A program made the position numbers and the translations under genes. The notes under the pieces are model-generated. The model did no database searches. It was not told the DNA's origin and was given only the letters and a program-made list of their open reading frames with translations. A DNA stretch of 64,000 nt from assembly GCA_010093515.1 (NCBI GenBank), contig MU001673.1:398133-462132 (forward strand), read 5' to 3'. Each line of letters opens with the position of its first letter. Positions within the stretch are counted from its first letter, which is position 1. The DNA comes from Lineolata rhizophorae (lineage: Eukaryota; Ascomycota; Dothideomycetes; Lineolatales; Lineolataceae). Shown piece after piece: positions 34,880-47,800 of the stretch.

Positions 34880-37247
34880 TTACCGATGCACGCTGCCCAC
34901 CCGCTGCCTGCTAACGCCCCTCCTCCTCTCCGAGTACTTCCGCTCGAGGCCGTACTCCTCCTCCTCGTGGGGCAGGTAGCCGGTGGCCTCGCCGCGGGCG
35001 TGGCGCTCGCGCGCCATGCGCACCTCGGGCAGCAACGGCGCGCCGCCCAGGCTGGCCAGCACCGCCTTGTTGTCGGCCGTCAAGTCGTCCATGACGTGCA
35101 GCTCGTGGGCCGAGAACATCTTGGGCAGGCAGTAGACGCGGAGGGGGATGAGCGCGCAGATGAGGACGGGGAAGCCTGGACGAGAGAAATGATTTGTGGG
35201 TTAGCCCGGGCGGGGTTCGTTGTGATTGGAGGATTGAGGAAACCCCAGGAGAGAGGGGGGGGGGCATAAGGGAAGGGAAGGGAAGGCGTACCGATGGCGG
35301 CAATCGTCTGCGAAATGGCGACGCAGGACAGGACGCCGAGGAGCTGGAGCCCGACATAGAGGAGGATCTTGCGTTTCTGGACCGTGTGGAGCGGCTCGTC
35401 CGGGTGGATGAAGCGCTTCTCGGAGAAGACGAAGATGATTTTCTGGACGATGCCGTTGGTCTCGATGGAGCCCCACTGCGCAATACTTGTCAGTCTCAAC
35501 GTCCAACTCGGTATTGGTTCGGGGTGCAGAGCGTTCAACTTACGCCGACGACGAAGAACACGCCGCAGAACACGGCCGCGGGCATCGTGCTCAGCACCGT
35601 GAGCAGCGGTCCCGTCATCGTTCCTATGAGCGCCAATCCCATGACGAAGTGCGAGACGCGCTGCTCGACGACGGCGGTGGCGTTCACGATCGGCCGGCGG
35701 ATCTCGGCGCCCTCGCCTTCTTCCGTCTTGATGACCTTCAACTCCGTCTCGTAAACGGTCAACGAATCAGTGTGCACGGGCGCTTGCGGCACCAATCCGT
35801 TCGGCATCGGGAGACCCAGGAGGCCGGCGACAAAAGTCGTGCAGCCCAAGAGGAAGAAGTCCCAATGGAAACCACCCGGCTTCTTCAGCGGGAATTGGCG
35901 CGCTTGAGCGGTCAAGCTGCTCACGTTCTGTGGCGGATATAGTCAGCAATCGCAACTTGGGAAGCCCGTTCTTGATCCCGTGGTACTCACGTGATCGTAG
36001 TAGAAAAGCAGCATGATCAGGAAGCCGAATGGGATGGCGACGAAGACCCATTTAACGTCGATTTCCCAGAACTTGATGAACCAGCTTCGCGGCTGGGTCG
36101 GCTCGAACGCCCCGACGGTCGGAACGTGGCTGATGTGGGCCTCTTTCAGGCGGCCAGGGAAGTGGCCGAATCCGACCCAGAACAGAGTCGCGAACTACAT
36201 GTAAGTTAGCAAGCTTGAGATCGCGGCCTTTTCTGGTCTCTTTGTAGGTCGAAGTAGTCGAAGAACGAAGAGGAGTTGAGCGTGACATACAACGTAGGAG
36301 TAATCCGCAAGCACTTCGCGGATAGACGGTTTGAATACCGTGCTGGAACCCAGCTTTTCGAGGCCGTAGACGGTGCCGAAATACAGGATTGCGATCAAAG
36401 TCGTGAGAAAGCCCGGAGTACTGCCGTACTGGGTGAACTCGTTGACAATCTCCTCGACACCCTTGACTGCAACCGGGAGTTAGCATCCAGGGCCACCAGA
36501 AACTAGGCTTTGGCATCGCAGAAAATGCACTTACTGATGTAGATGATCCCGACGTACAGCGCGAACGACTGGCTCGAGAAGTCGGTCACGTAGCGCATAT
36601 AGTCGCAGATGTTCCAGACGGCGACGAGCCAGTGGAAGATGGCGGCCCAGATGGCCGTCCAGCACATGAACTGCGGGTAGATGGAGATGTCGTAGATCTC
36701 GATGATGTCGTAGATGGTGTAGTTGAAGAGCGAGATGAGACCGGTGATGCCGACGATGGTCAGCGGCTGCGCGCCTAGGATGCTGAACACCATGGCCGCC
36801 AGCGCCGACGCGAAGAGCGCCTCGTTGACGCCGAAGAATTCACCCGTGCGGCGGTACATGTCGAGCGTGTAGGCCAGCGCGGGGAGAAGGCTGGTGGGTG
36901 GCGATTAGCAGAACAGGTTAAAAGTAATGACATAGTTTCTCAATCGGTTCATCGCGAGTCTGGTTCCACCTGCTGTCGGGCGTATGGAGGACGACTCACT
37001 TCACAAAATACATGCGGATGATGCTGGCGATGGTGCGATAGGTCCAGGCATCCGTGATATCGCTCCAATAGAAAGGCAGCCTCCGCTTGACGTCGTGGTA
37101 CATGCCCAAGCAGGGCCGCAGGACGCGATACTTGCGCCATCCCCGCGCGTTGTCGAAGTCGTACGTCGTGCCCGTTGTCTTTTCGCGCGTGAGCGTGTAC
37201 TCGCCCGGCGACTCGTCCACGGTCGCAGGCTCTGTTCCCTGCTGCAT
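34880..37247 (-). CDS. BOR1: Bor1-like borate/anion transporter (SLC4 family)
   Basis: Seven exons on the minus strand: 37247-37000, 36890-36535, 36466-36291, 36194-35991, 35927-35544, 35475-35292 and 35175-34880, giving 615 residues with all phases consistent. Family signatures include GMYHDVKRRLPFYWSD, LLPALAYTLDMYRRTGEFFG, FSILGAQPLTIVGITG, FATLFWVGFGHFPG and DHNVSSLTAQARQFPLKKP. More than ten hydrophobic segments are visible. Fungal Bor1 exports borate across the plasma membrane and is related to animal bicarbonate exchangers and plant BOR1. The hydrophilic C-terminus (EEEEYGLERKYSERRRG) is basic-acidic and short. An in-frame extension upstream of the chosen ATG lacks an ATG of its own. 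Confidence 0.93.
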
Positions 37248-39243
37248 GGCGTGCGAATTTGAAAAAAGGAACCAGAACAGTCTCGTAAATTCAAACAATC
37301 AACAAGAACGAAGCCGACAAAGGGGGGCGCGCAAAAGAAAGCGCCATTCGGCTTCTTTTTGCTTTTCGCCGAACCGAACGGAGGCGATCCCTCGAGAATT
37401 CCCAACGCAATCGGGTTCCCCTTGAGAAAGGTAGAGAGAGAGCGTGAGTGCGTGGCTGAAGCGCCGTGGTGTTGAGTGTTCTGTTGTTTAAACGACGGGG
37501 TTGATTGGCATGGGTGACACGGAACCTAACGCGATTAAGTATCACGGGGCGACGGTGACGTCGTTTGGCCGAAAGAGAGCTCGAGCTCGGGGAGCGTCGC
37601 AAGTGGCCACAAACCTTAGGCGCACGCGCCCGGGGGAGCCCAGGCTTTAAGCCCCAAGGGCGCGCGTAGCAGACTTCAGCCAAGAGCGATCTGTCCGTCT
37701 GTTCGAAAAGGCCGCCCTCAACAATCACAATCGGCCGAGAGCCATGGAAGCACCCTGGGTTGGTACGGGCGATTGTCACCACGGCGAAGCCTTGGCCGCC
37801 CGTTTTCCAAGGCTCGCGGGCCGGGGTGTTGATCGAGGACGGACGGAGACGCCAAGCCAGAACGCGGCGGGTGCTGGGGCTGGAAGCAGAGACTTGCATG
37901 ACGTTGCTCCGTGCCGCATCAGCCCATCGCTCGTCAGGCGAACAACGGGCAGACTTCGGGACCGATAAGGCGCCATCACGATTGCATCTACCTGCCTGCC
38001 TATCGACCTAGGTACAATCGCGCTCTCAGTTCCTATTCCGTCCCGGCATTGCCGCCGGCGCAAATAAAAAGAAAGAAAGAAATGCGCCAAGCCCGCCGCC
38101 ATCGACGGGTGCGGGGCTCCCCGTGCGCCCGCACCTCCCGACCTACTTACAGTCGGGTACTAGCTATCGCGACACCACCCACCTACGGGAGCCTCGAGCA
38201 GAACTTTCGAGGCGCGCCGGATCGGGCATGTGAACGGGCCGAATACACACACTCGTAGCTGCGCGAGCGGTCGCGAAAAGCATAGGTAGTAGGTACAGTA
38301 CGTACTACGTAGGCTTGCCGGTCAAACGGGAGCGGGTCTTGGCAAGTTGCGGCGGGCAAAATTTCTGCCCGGGCAGGGATTCTGCGGGCAACGACGTTGG
38401 GGCAGCCGAGATGCCGCACCCCACGCCCGGCACCCCCGCGCGACGTGACCTCGAATCACGTTACTCTGCATGACCGTGCTCGTCTGGAGAAAACTGCGAA
38501 TTGCGGGTAGAGATACACACTTCTCCGCAGAGGCAAAGGGCTTACCTATGAAGGGTGGTTCTAGTGAATCAAAAGGTAGAAACCAATTCCCCGGCCTTGA
38601 ATGTGCAGCATGAGGCGTGAAAACGAAAGAGTATACCGATAGAACTGGTGAGAATTCGAGAGAACCTACATGGTCCGAGCCAAGACCTTGGCCGGCATCT
38701 CCATTCTGCTGAGCCCTTCAGATGTCCCAAAAGCAGATCGAGATGAGTTGTTCCTCATGCGGTGTTTCCACGCAATCTTCGCTTTGCACTGACCACCCCC
38801 CGTCACTTCGCACACCCCCTGGTCAGCCAAACTCCCAACTTACCCCAGCACCGAACCCATCTTCGTCTACCACATGGTCAAGGCTTCAAGGCGTATCAGG
38901 TGCTAAACAATTGAAACGGGGCGGTGAGCGATATGACCACGGGCATGTTCGAAGCAGATTGACAAAAGAATAAAAAAAAAAGCATTCATGCTTACTACGC
39001 CACCGGGTTAGAATTGCCTACATGCGGGTGTTCTTTTCCCTCATCCGGAAAGACGAAATGATTGAAGTTAGAACGGACCGTGACCGACGATGCGGCTCAC
39101 GGGCAGACGCCTGAGATGCCCTTCTCCCCATCGGCCTTTTGAACAAGAAACGCCTCGCCCTTCTTTTCTTCCCCTTCCAAAAATTAGGAGGAATGCATAT
39201 GCATCTTGCCTTCTACCGACGCCGTGCCCAGTCTAGCGCCCTC
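37248..39243. other. Intergenic region between the Bor1-like and SET genes
   Basis: About 2 kb. The first part is promoter and leader of the Bor1-like gene, with palindromic tacgta-rich stretches at about 38280-38310. The second part is the 3' flank of the SET gene. Short frames (for example 38722-38973, +) have no recognisable features. Confidence 0.5.
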
Positions 39244-41801
39244 TCAAGTTAGCTCGCTCCCATTGACCATGCCATTCACGACGCCCTGTCCAACACCACC
39301 ACTGCTACTCCCGCTCGTGATCGACCGATTCCGATACCGACAACACCCCTCTCTGCACAAGCACTCCTTGTCCAGGTTGTCCCAGTAGCGTCCCGAGTAG
39401 TCGACCGTGATCTCCTGGCCCGCCTCGATGCCCTTGCTGACGAGGATGATGCGCTGCACGCCCAGCCAGCTGAAGCGGTGGAACTGGCTGTTCGGGTTGC
39501 ACGAGTGGTTGATGAAGCGCGTGTAGTTGCCGTAGCGGCCCTGGTAGATCTGGTACGAGCCCGCGACCGTTTCGCCCTGCATGACGTCGAGGTCGCGCAG
39601 GCCGCGCGTGATGAGCCCGACGAACTCGCCGATGGCTATGCCGCGGTCAAAGGGCTGCGGGTAGAATTGGTCAGTCGTCGCCGTCGAGAAGACGCCGTGC
39701 AAGCAGAAGTGAGGTAAGGGTAGATTCGTGGATAAGCATGTCGGATCAATACGCGTGGTTTGCAAACCAAACCAGGCGATGACTTACAACGCAAGCGAGT
39801 AAACCATTATTCCGACCGTCGTGAGTGCGGAACACCTGCACGGGGCACGGTCCACTGTTCCCACCATACAGATTAGGGAAACAGCGGCACGCATTGACTT
39901 TCGGATCGTCTGACTGTCGCTCGTGGCAGACATTGCAGAAGTGCACGTCCGACAATGGGATCAGCTCCAGGCTGCGCGGATCGGCCGGCCCCCACTGGTC
40001 CTCGTCAATGACAGAGTTGTCGATGTGCTCGAAGGAGAAGCTGGGATCCCACTGCACGTACGTGGCCGCCAGCGGGATTGGCTCGGCGTTGTCGCTTACG
40101 ACCCAGTCGTGCGGGTGTCCGTAGTATTTCCGCTCGGACGGTTCGCCGATGATCTTGAGCAGCTCCCTCCAATGCGGATGCAGGGTGTCCGCGGCGACCT
40201 CGAAGCGGGAGCGCAGGCTCTTGAGCCGCAGGAGGGCATCGTTAGTGAAGCCCACGCGGTATTTGCAAAAGCGGTAGATGCCCATCCCCGCAAACACCAG
40301 TGAGACCCAACCTCCGGACTCCTTGATCTCATGGTAGCCCTTCCAGATAGACCTGAGCGCGACGATTAGTATCTCCGACGCGAGTTGAGAACGTCGTGCC
40401 TATTCAACGTTAGACAGCAGACTAAGAAGGCACAAGCTTACATCTTATTTCGCAACTCCTTTTCTGACCATCCGAAGTCTTGGCACGCCTCTAACAATGC
40501 CGCCATCTTGTTCTTGGTGAGTGAAACGTCAGGGTTGTCCGTGACGAGTGTTTGGACTCGCTGCTCGTAGTAGTCAATCCAACGTGCCTGGACAATCACT
40601 TCAAGTGCTCTACAGCATCTGCTCGCCTGAGTAATTTTTCGGCAGAAAATGTTCATGCGGTTGAATTCTCTATTCGCACTCGCGAGCGCGGATATCGTAG
40701 TCATATCTTCGCCACCAGTGATGAGCTCGGTCCCTTCGATGGCATGAGATTCCCGCCATTGATCAATCTTAAAAAAGAAAAAGAAATTTTGGTCAGCACG
40801 AGTAATATAGAACATGGATGCAGAATGCAAAGCATAGACAACGACAACACTGCAACGAGCCCGCCAAGACTCACCACGATTTGCGGATCGAACGCTATGC
40901 TCCCGTGAATCTGCTCCCAAATGCCGAGGATGAGCTTGTCCAAGGTCGACGGCTGCATGGAGCGCACGTCGTTGAACTCGCGCTTCTTGCGCTGCGGGTG
41001 GTTCTTCGCGTTGACCAGCAGCTGGCGCGACGACCCGTTGCCGGCGGCGGCGTCGGACTCGTCGTCTTCGGAGCGCCGGTTGGCGCCGCGCGCGAGGCGC
41101 AGGCCGCCCGTGGCCTTTCGCCGCTTGGGATTGGCGCCGTCTTCGTCGTCCGACGTGGTCGTCGACGACGCGTAGCGCGTGCGGGGGTTGGGCCGGAGGT
41201 TCCTCCGCCGGCTGCGGCTGCCGGTTTCGGCGTCCAGGGACCCGCCGCCATCGCGATCGGTAGAGGTGCGCCCTTCGTCGGGCGTGCAGTCCGCGGCAGT
41301 ATTCGTGGCCGCTCCGTTTTGGCGGACGACGCCGTCGGCGGCGCCGTCGGGCGCGGGCGCGGGCGCGGGCGCGTTGATTTGCGACAGAAGCGATGAGAGA
41401 TCAATGGTGCCCTAGACGGGGAAGAGTCAACTTTTGCGGCGCGCGCACGCATCATCGCTAGAATAAACCGGCAGCGCGTCCCGAAGGAAATAGAAAATCC
41501 TAGCGCGCAAAGTTTCCACGGCTCGATTGGATGAGAGGACAAAACGGAAAAGAAAAGGAGGAGAGAAGAGAGAGAGGTTGCGACTTACCAGTGGGATGCG
41601 GCGGCAGGCGTGCGAGGGCTCTCCTTCTCGTCCCTGATCGCCTGCGATGTACCCCTCGATCTTCAACACCGAGTTGGCGAGATCTGTCAGCGGCGATAGG
41701 TCCCGGCCGGCCTCGGTGCTCGTCGCGATGTGGTCCTGGACGGCGCGCGTGATGCACGCGCTGAGCGCGGGCAATCCTGGCAGGGAGTCCATGGAACCCA
41801 T
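39244..41801 (-). CDS. SET-domain lysine methyltransferase
   Basis: Five exons on the minus strand: 41801-41589, 41411-40875, 40767-40442, 40352-39788 and 39654-39244, giving 683 residues. The N-terminus is followed by a disordered, Arg/Ser/Asp-rich stretch. A middle region (IDQWRESHAIEG onward) has no named domain. A cysteine-containing pre-SET-like segment (CNVCHERQ...NACRCFP...CP) precedes the SET core. The core includes PFDRGIAIGEFVGL, YGNYTRFINHSCNPNSQF (NHSC at 596-599) and EITVDYSGRYW (catalytic-type Tyr633). A post-SET cysteine group follows (CLC, then CC at 651-652). It is a nuclear protein-lysine methyltransferase of a fungal SET family close in style to SUV39-type enzymes; the target cannot be told. 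A 3'-splice-like site lies just upstream of the chosen ATG, so a further 5' exon is possible. Confidence 0.85.
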
Positions 41802-44800
41802 GCGGGCTGCGAAGCCATTGTCCTGCTGACGGGGCGAACGGTGAGGGGGAAGGAGGGAGTGAGAGAGGGCGAGAGGCCATGGGCGGCCCTGATGTAGGGT
41901 GGAGGCAAGGCAAGGCGAGGCGGGACTCGGTCGAGGCTGAAGGGCCCTCGTCTTTGCGATGCACGTGGGGATGCAGCCGCCGAGGACCTGCCTGCGGCCT
42001 CCCGCGCTGGCTTGACGTCGAGCGCGCTGATCGGCCGCTCGGCCCCGCCGCAGGGCCCCGGGGCCCGTTCTCGGCCGACTTTTGCGCCCGCCGCCACCAA
42101 ACCCCGCGCTCGCCAGCGGCCGAGGGGCCCTTGGAGCGGCAAAATGCCAACGACAATTGCGTCCGTACAGGTCCCCAGGTACCTACGCACTGCCGCATGC
42201 CGGCGCTTCTGTGGCACCTCTTCCGCAGACCTCTCCGTAAAACAGAACCTACATAGACAAAGCATCACGGATAAGCCGGTCTGACCCGGAAGACGCCCAT
42301 GTAACACCGGAATCGAGACTCTTCCACCTGCATGCATCGTGCCCGGCAATGTCACGTCCGCGATGATCTTAACCGCAACCATTCTCGACCGTCGAGGATC
42401 CGCGGTGATCGCCCAGCGGAAGGGCCCATGGACGCCCAAAGAGCATCGACGCCCATGGCGGATTGCGACTGTGTACACGCGTCGAGCGAGAGGCTTCAGC
42501 GTAGATATATCGCGGCCGGCTCTCAAGGAATCTGGTGGACGAGCTCGACCGCGAGTGTGATCCAGAACGACCGCCCAGCACCAAAACCGCAAACCATCTT
42601 GACGATTTGAATGGCCGAAAGTCCCTTGACGAAGGCCCCCCCGCGTCCACCCAAGTCACCGCCCGATCCCCGAGTCACAAGTACCTAACCTTGTGCATCC
42701 CGTGGCTGCGTCCCTCCATCTCAGAGGCGAGTCCGAGTCCGAGTCCGCCGCAAGCAGGTTCCACTTTATCGAGCCGCTGCCAGAGAGTCGAGACCTCCTC
42801 CCAGTCTCCTCCTCCCGCCGGATCCGCGAACGGCCTGATTGATCCGAAAGGCGAATCGCCTCCGCCCCTCCCCCGACCCAGGCCGACACCTTGTTCCGGC
42901 CCGCTGTCGGACGCTTTTATTCGCCGCCGAAAGATAGCTAGTTCCTCGTAACCTTCGGCGAGCCCCCCAGGCCGCTCGGACTTGACCGAGAAGCCCGTGG
43001 AGAGCCCACCCTCCACCCGTTCGAAGGAGAAGGCGAAGGGCCATCCCCGCGATGGCCAAGTATCCTTCTGCGCCCCTCCCCCCCTACCAAAGCGCGCAAA
43101 TCAAACCAACCCAGTCCAGCATCCACCGTGCCCGGATAACCCTACCGGATTGGAGAGAAGGCGGCCCAGAAAGCCGCAACATGCGCCCCCGTCTGCCGAT
43201 AGTTGGATCTCCTCCGCGCCCAACGAGCGGCGGCCGCGACGCGCTCCGCAGGGGGGAGGCGGAGGGGAGGGGCAGGGAAAGCCAAATTGGGCCGGGCGAC
43301 CAGGGTTCGAGACCGGCGCGCTGCAGACGGTCTGGCATCTCCTGAGTGGCCGGGCCCGGCGGCGCCCTCTGCGAGCCCCCGTACGATCGTCCTAGAGCGG
43401 CGCGGCCATGACGTCGGTGCGCGCCTGAGGGCGGGGTGTCCCCGCTGACCGCCCTGCGCTCCTGCAACCTGGCCGCCTAGCCCGTATCCTTTCGGTGCGA
43501 CGAGCGAGCGCTCAGGGAGGCGCTGGAATGGGCGGACCGGACCGGGCGGCGACCCTCGAGGGAAGATGGGGAATCTGGATTTCGGCCGGGTTCGAGATCT
43601 TCGAAAGAGTGCCCCTTTTTTTTTTCAAGGTTTCGCCAGGTTTCGCCAGCTTAAACATGCGTCGCGTGGAGCTTACCCTGGGGGCTTCGGATTCGTCGTT
43701 GGAAGCTTGACGTCTGCTGGGCGAGATTTCGCCTGTTATGCCGTTTTCTCCTGGCCTGGAAGTCTTGGTTGCGACGGAATGGCTTCTAGTGTGAGAACTC
43801 TCTGCTAGGCCATTCCCCGCTTATATTGGGATGGTCTGGATCTCAAATTTCCGGGACTGCCATCGGAAACTACAGCCACGGCCACAGCATGACCATCAAC
43901 CCCCGGGATGTAATTGGCTTGCGATCCTGCACCTTGACTCCTCGGAGCCCTTTCCGCCCCACCCCGACCCGGGTACAGGTTTTACTGGCGGACGCGGAGC
44001 CTTGGTGTTCCTCGCGACGGTTGATATGACCCTTTCAGGACTGCTGCAAAACCTACACCGCGCTGGACAATCGAACGTTCGTTTTTCCGTGGATGATCTA
44101 GACGGAATCGCCGAATTTTGTCCAGCATCACCCCATGGTCCGGCCTCTGAAGTGGCTTTTCCGGCTCCTTTGTCGGCCTGGAGCGGATTTTCAACGAAGC
44201 TGCTCACAATTGCATTCCCATGTTGCCGTTCGGAGTACATGAGCGGGATTTGTCGCGTCCGCATGTCTACCGATCAACGCTATGGGGTCCGCCTAGACCA
44301 TAGCCTATGGAGAACAAAACACCACCAATGCGGCACGAAGTATAACTAATCATAAATTCAGAGACATGTCGAATTGCAACTTTACTACCATTGTGATCCA
44401 CGTACGACTACGGACTACAATGCATGAAGTCACGTGAAATACCAATGTCACATGTTGTGGGAGCATAATGTAAGTCAATCGACGCAGACGCGAATCCCAA
44501 CCAACACCAGGAGATCTCGAGCATACGGCCAATTGAGTGCTCTATTACAGAGCACATGGCTACGTAGGGTAAGGTTACGGTAAGTGTGTCTCTCATTTCA
44601 CATGACTTGGTTCCATCATCGCCGGTACGCCAAGGCCAATTATTCTCTTGAGATTCAACCTATATTTCTGTCCACATCTGGAAGTGCCTCATTTTGGACT
44701 CAGAAAAGTCGGGCCCGTTCGACAAGTGCTTTGCAAAATCTGTCAAAATGATTCGCCGGACAGTTCACTTCATCCACGAAGTCGTAATTTAAGGTCTATA

Positions 44801-47800
44801 AAACTATTTAACCGCGCAATCCATACCACACGCCGTCGTCCTACGCATATGGTAACGTACCTAATTCCGTCGTCTATAGTACGATGATAGTTCCGCCGAG
44901 AATTTGAAATGTAGTGTAAAATGGTTGGCTACAAGTATTGCTTTCGAGATGCATTAACAATTTGTGCAATCTAGTCGTTAACAAGTGCGGCACAGCCACT
45001 TCAATGTCGCACTTAACACTCACCATCTACGTAGGAACGATGCTCCAACTTACAATTTTTGCATGCGCAGGGACCACTTAGAACTGTTCTCAGATGAGGG
45101 GAGTAAAGCGGACCGATGCCTTGAAGCGAGCGACATGGCGAGGACAGCCACATGCCTTGGCTGTTCCAAAACCAACCACTCAGGTTGTTTTCACCGTCTT
45201 ATAGAATCGGTTAAGCGTGCAAGTGTTTTCCCTTTGGGAACTCCGCTCAGCCTTGTCGTGGTATAGGAAATACCTAGGATGCCCCCGCCCCCAAGCGACC
45301 ACGGTCGAGATACAAGCTATTGCCAATTTCTCTTGCCAACCAATTTTCCTCGGCCTTCTTCACTCTCACCGTTGATTCAACCACGTCCTCGTTGCGACGA
45401 GCGCGCTTCCCTTTCCTTTCACACTTGTTAGCTCTGCCTCGCTGGTTTCAAAATGAAAACGAGCATTGACCTACGTAAGTAGAAGTCTTAAAGGAAAGAC
45501 CTAGCTTAATTAACTTGCGATAGGTGTCGCAAGCGCACTCGAAACGGACGTCGGTGCCACTCGGAAATCCCAAATCGCAGCAGCGTCTTCCGAAGCGGCA
45601 CGGGGTATTCCTACGGACTGAGAACATTGATCGTACTACGGAAGAGTGGAATGTGTCGGCAGATTGCAAAATTCGAGGCGATTCCACGGCCTCTCTCGGC
45701 CAGGGTACTGAATGGTCAACCCAAAGTTGAGCATTCACGGCTGGTACGTGCGAATCTTGACGATTCTCCCATCATAGCCCCTGAAGAGTACGACAGCGGC
45801 CTGGATACCTTGAAACGTGGAAGCGGTTCCTCGTTCGGAGCTCTTCCCCTACAAAGAGAAACGCGATGCCACCGATTGTTTCTTCAATGGGTTTGCGAAA
45901 GGATGTGCTGCTATGGATGCCAGGACATCAGTGATAGTGGCCATGGTCATCTACCACGTAAACGGTAGGCTCTGAACCAGCCTGTATGCAAGCAGTTATT
46001 TGCGGTCCACGAGCATATTCGGCTAGGTTGCAGTGGTTGCCTTCCAGACGGCGGACCGCTAGTCGGGTGGATGAACAATGTGGCGGAACCTACCCTAGCA
46101 GGCGTACTGCTTGACCACCATGATCAGTTCTCCATGCATGAGGAATGAGATAGTGATATCCTGACTATTTGCCGCACGATTACCTTTCCGTTGGACTTGG
46201 CCGTGGTGTGTCGGTTCCCATTACTTGCGGTATGATGACATTTGACGAACAGCATTCCAACGACTCCTGCAGATCCTCGCATCCCAAAAAGGCCAGCTTC
46301 ACTTCTTCTCTTGCCTACCTTGGTGGGCTCCTGGATGGAGAAGAAGTGCGCCGCCTTTCGATTCGAGGACAGCAGGAGGCTCCAACTGAAGGCGAACGTC
46401 TATCATTTCGGAGGAATGCCGCTCCAGCCCTGAAAAGCGTAGAATTTCATGCTGGCGCCCGAGCCCGTGGCTGTGGCGCCCCAGGCGACGAACTAGATGG
46501 AGACCATGTCTCAAAGAGAGGTGATCCAGTCCACGGTCAAGAAGCGAAATTTCTCTTCCAGGGACGCTAGTAGATACTATTGGCGAGTTGGCCTACGTGT
46601 TATCAATAAAGAGTCTCAAAACTCACGCCTCGAAGTCCAGTACGGTGCGGTATGAGAAGGGGAGACGAACCTCCTCCTGATACACTATGGACGGTCTTGA
46701 AGAGATTTATGGAGGGAGTTTATTTTGGCTTTCAGTTGAAAACTTTCAGAGTAAATTCACTACAGAAGAAGCTCGAGCCTCTTGCTTACAGGCTTTCACG
46801 CACACACACACACAAACAAACAAAACAAAGAAAAAAAGGCCGGGGGTGGGAGGGGGGAAGAGGAGGGACGGTGCGCATAGATACGACCTGGAAACAACGC
46901 ACTTGGGACAAATGAAAGTCGGACCGGCATAGCACATCTGCGGCTCTTCGATCAGATCACTGCGCCGGAAATGCTTGTCGAGCATAATTGAAATACTTGG
47001 TCCTTGAACAATTTGAGCCATCTCTTGAGGCCTGGTGTCCCGATTCGAGAAAAGCAAGTTAGGGATTGGTTCCCGTAGATGCACTCTCGGCTTAACGCCC
47101 AGAGACGATGTTTGAGTTCTGACAGGAGAGGAACGAAGACAGAGCGAAGGTCAGCAAACTGCCTTACCTTGCCTTTGGACTCCTCTGTAGCCATTGTTTT
47201 GGCAAGCAAGGCTCTACAGCTGCCTTCCTCAATAGGGATAGAGAACAGTCAGTTCATGTAGATACCAAGTCGGCTGACTGGACTGACATCCTAGCCGATT
47301 CCTATTTGTCAACTGTGTTTGCTGCATCCGGCCACATGTGTATTAAGTTGCTAGGCGCTAGAGCATTCGACATTTACACGCAGTGCCTACCAGAGATCGA
47401 AATCGATCAGTGCTTTGCGCACCCAGCTGGACAGGCCCGGCCGCGGTAATTGCGGGCTGGCCGACGTCATTGATGAAGTCTCAGCTGATACCTGTCTATC
47501 TTCAAGTTCATGATGCATGGTGCTTGCGTGCCCTTTCCACCTTTCGTAGCCTGCAAAGCCCTCACGGAAGGTCTCTGGCGTCTCGGAAACAACTGTCCAA
47601 CAGCCATGCCGCTACCGACAGCTTCTGCTCCAATTTCAACCGTATCTCAATTCATTGGACGCGCCGAACTGAACCATCTAATTGCTTGTTCGACTGCGCA
47701 CTCGGACGCCTCAAAGCAAATGCCGCAGGATCTCAAGGGAGCCAAGAAAACCTCAAGCTCGCTTGCACCCCCTGATGCCCAATGATATCTGCGAAGGTAA

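Noticed and set aside
34700-41900. A gene cluster linking the Bor1-like transporter and SET methyltransferase
   Set aside because: They share only strand and neighbourhood, with 2 kb between them; no functional link is visible.
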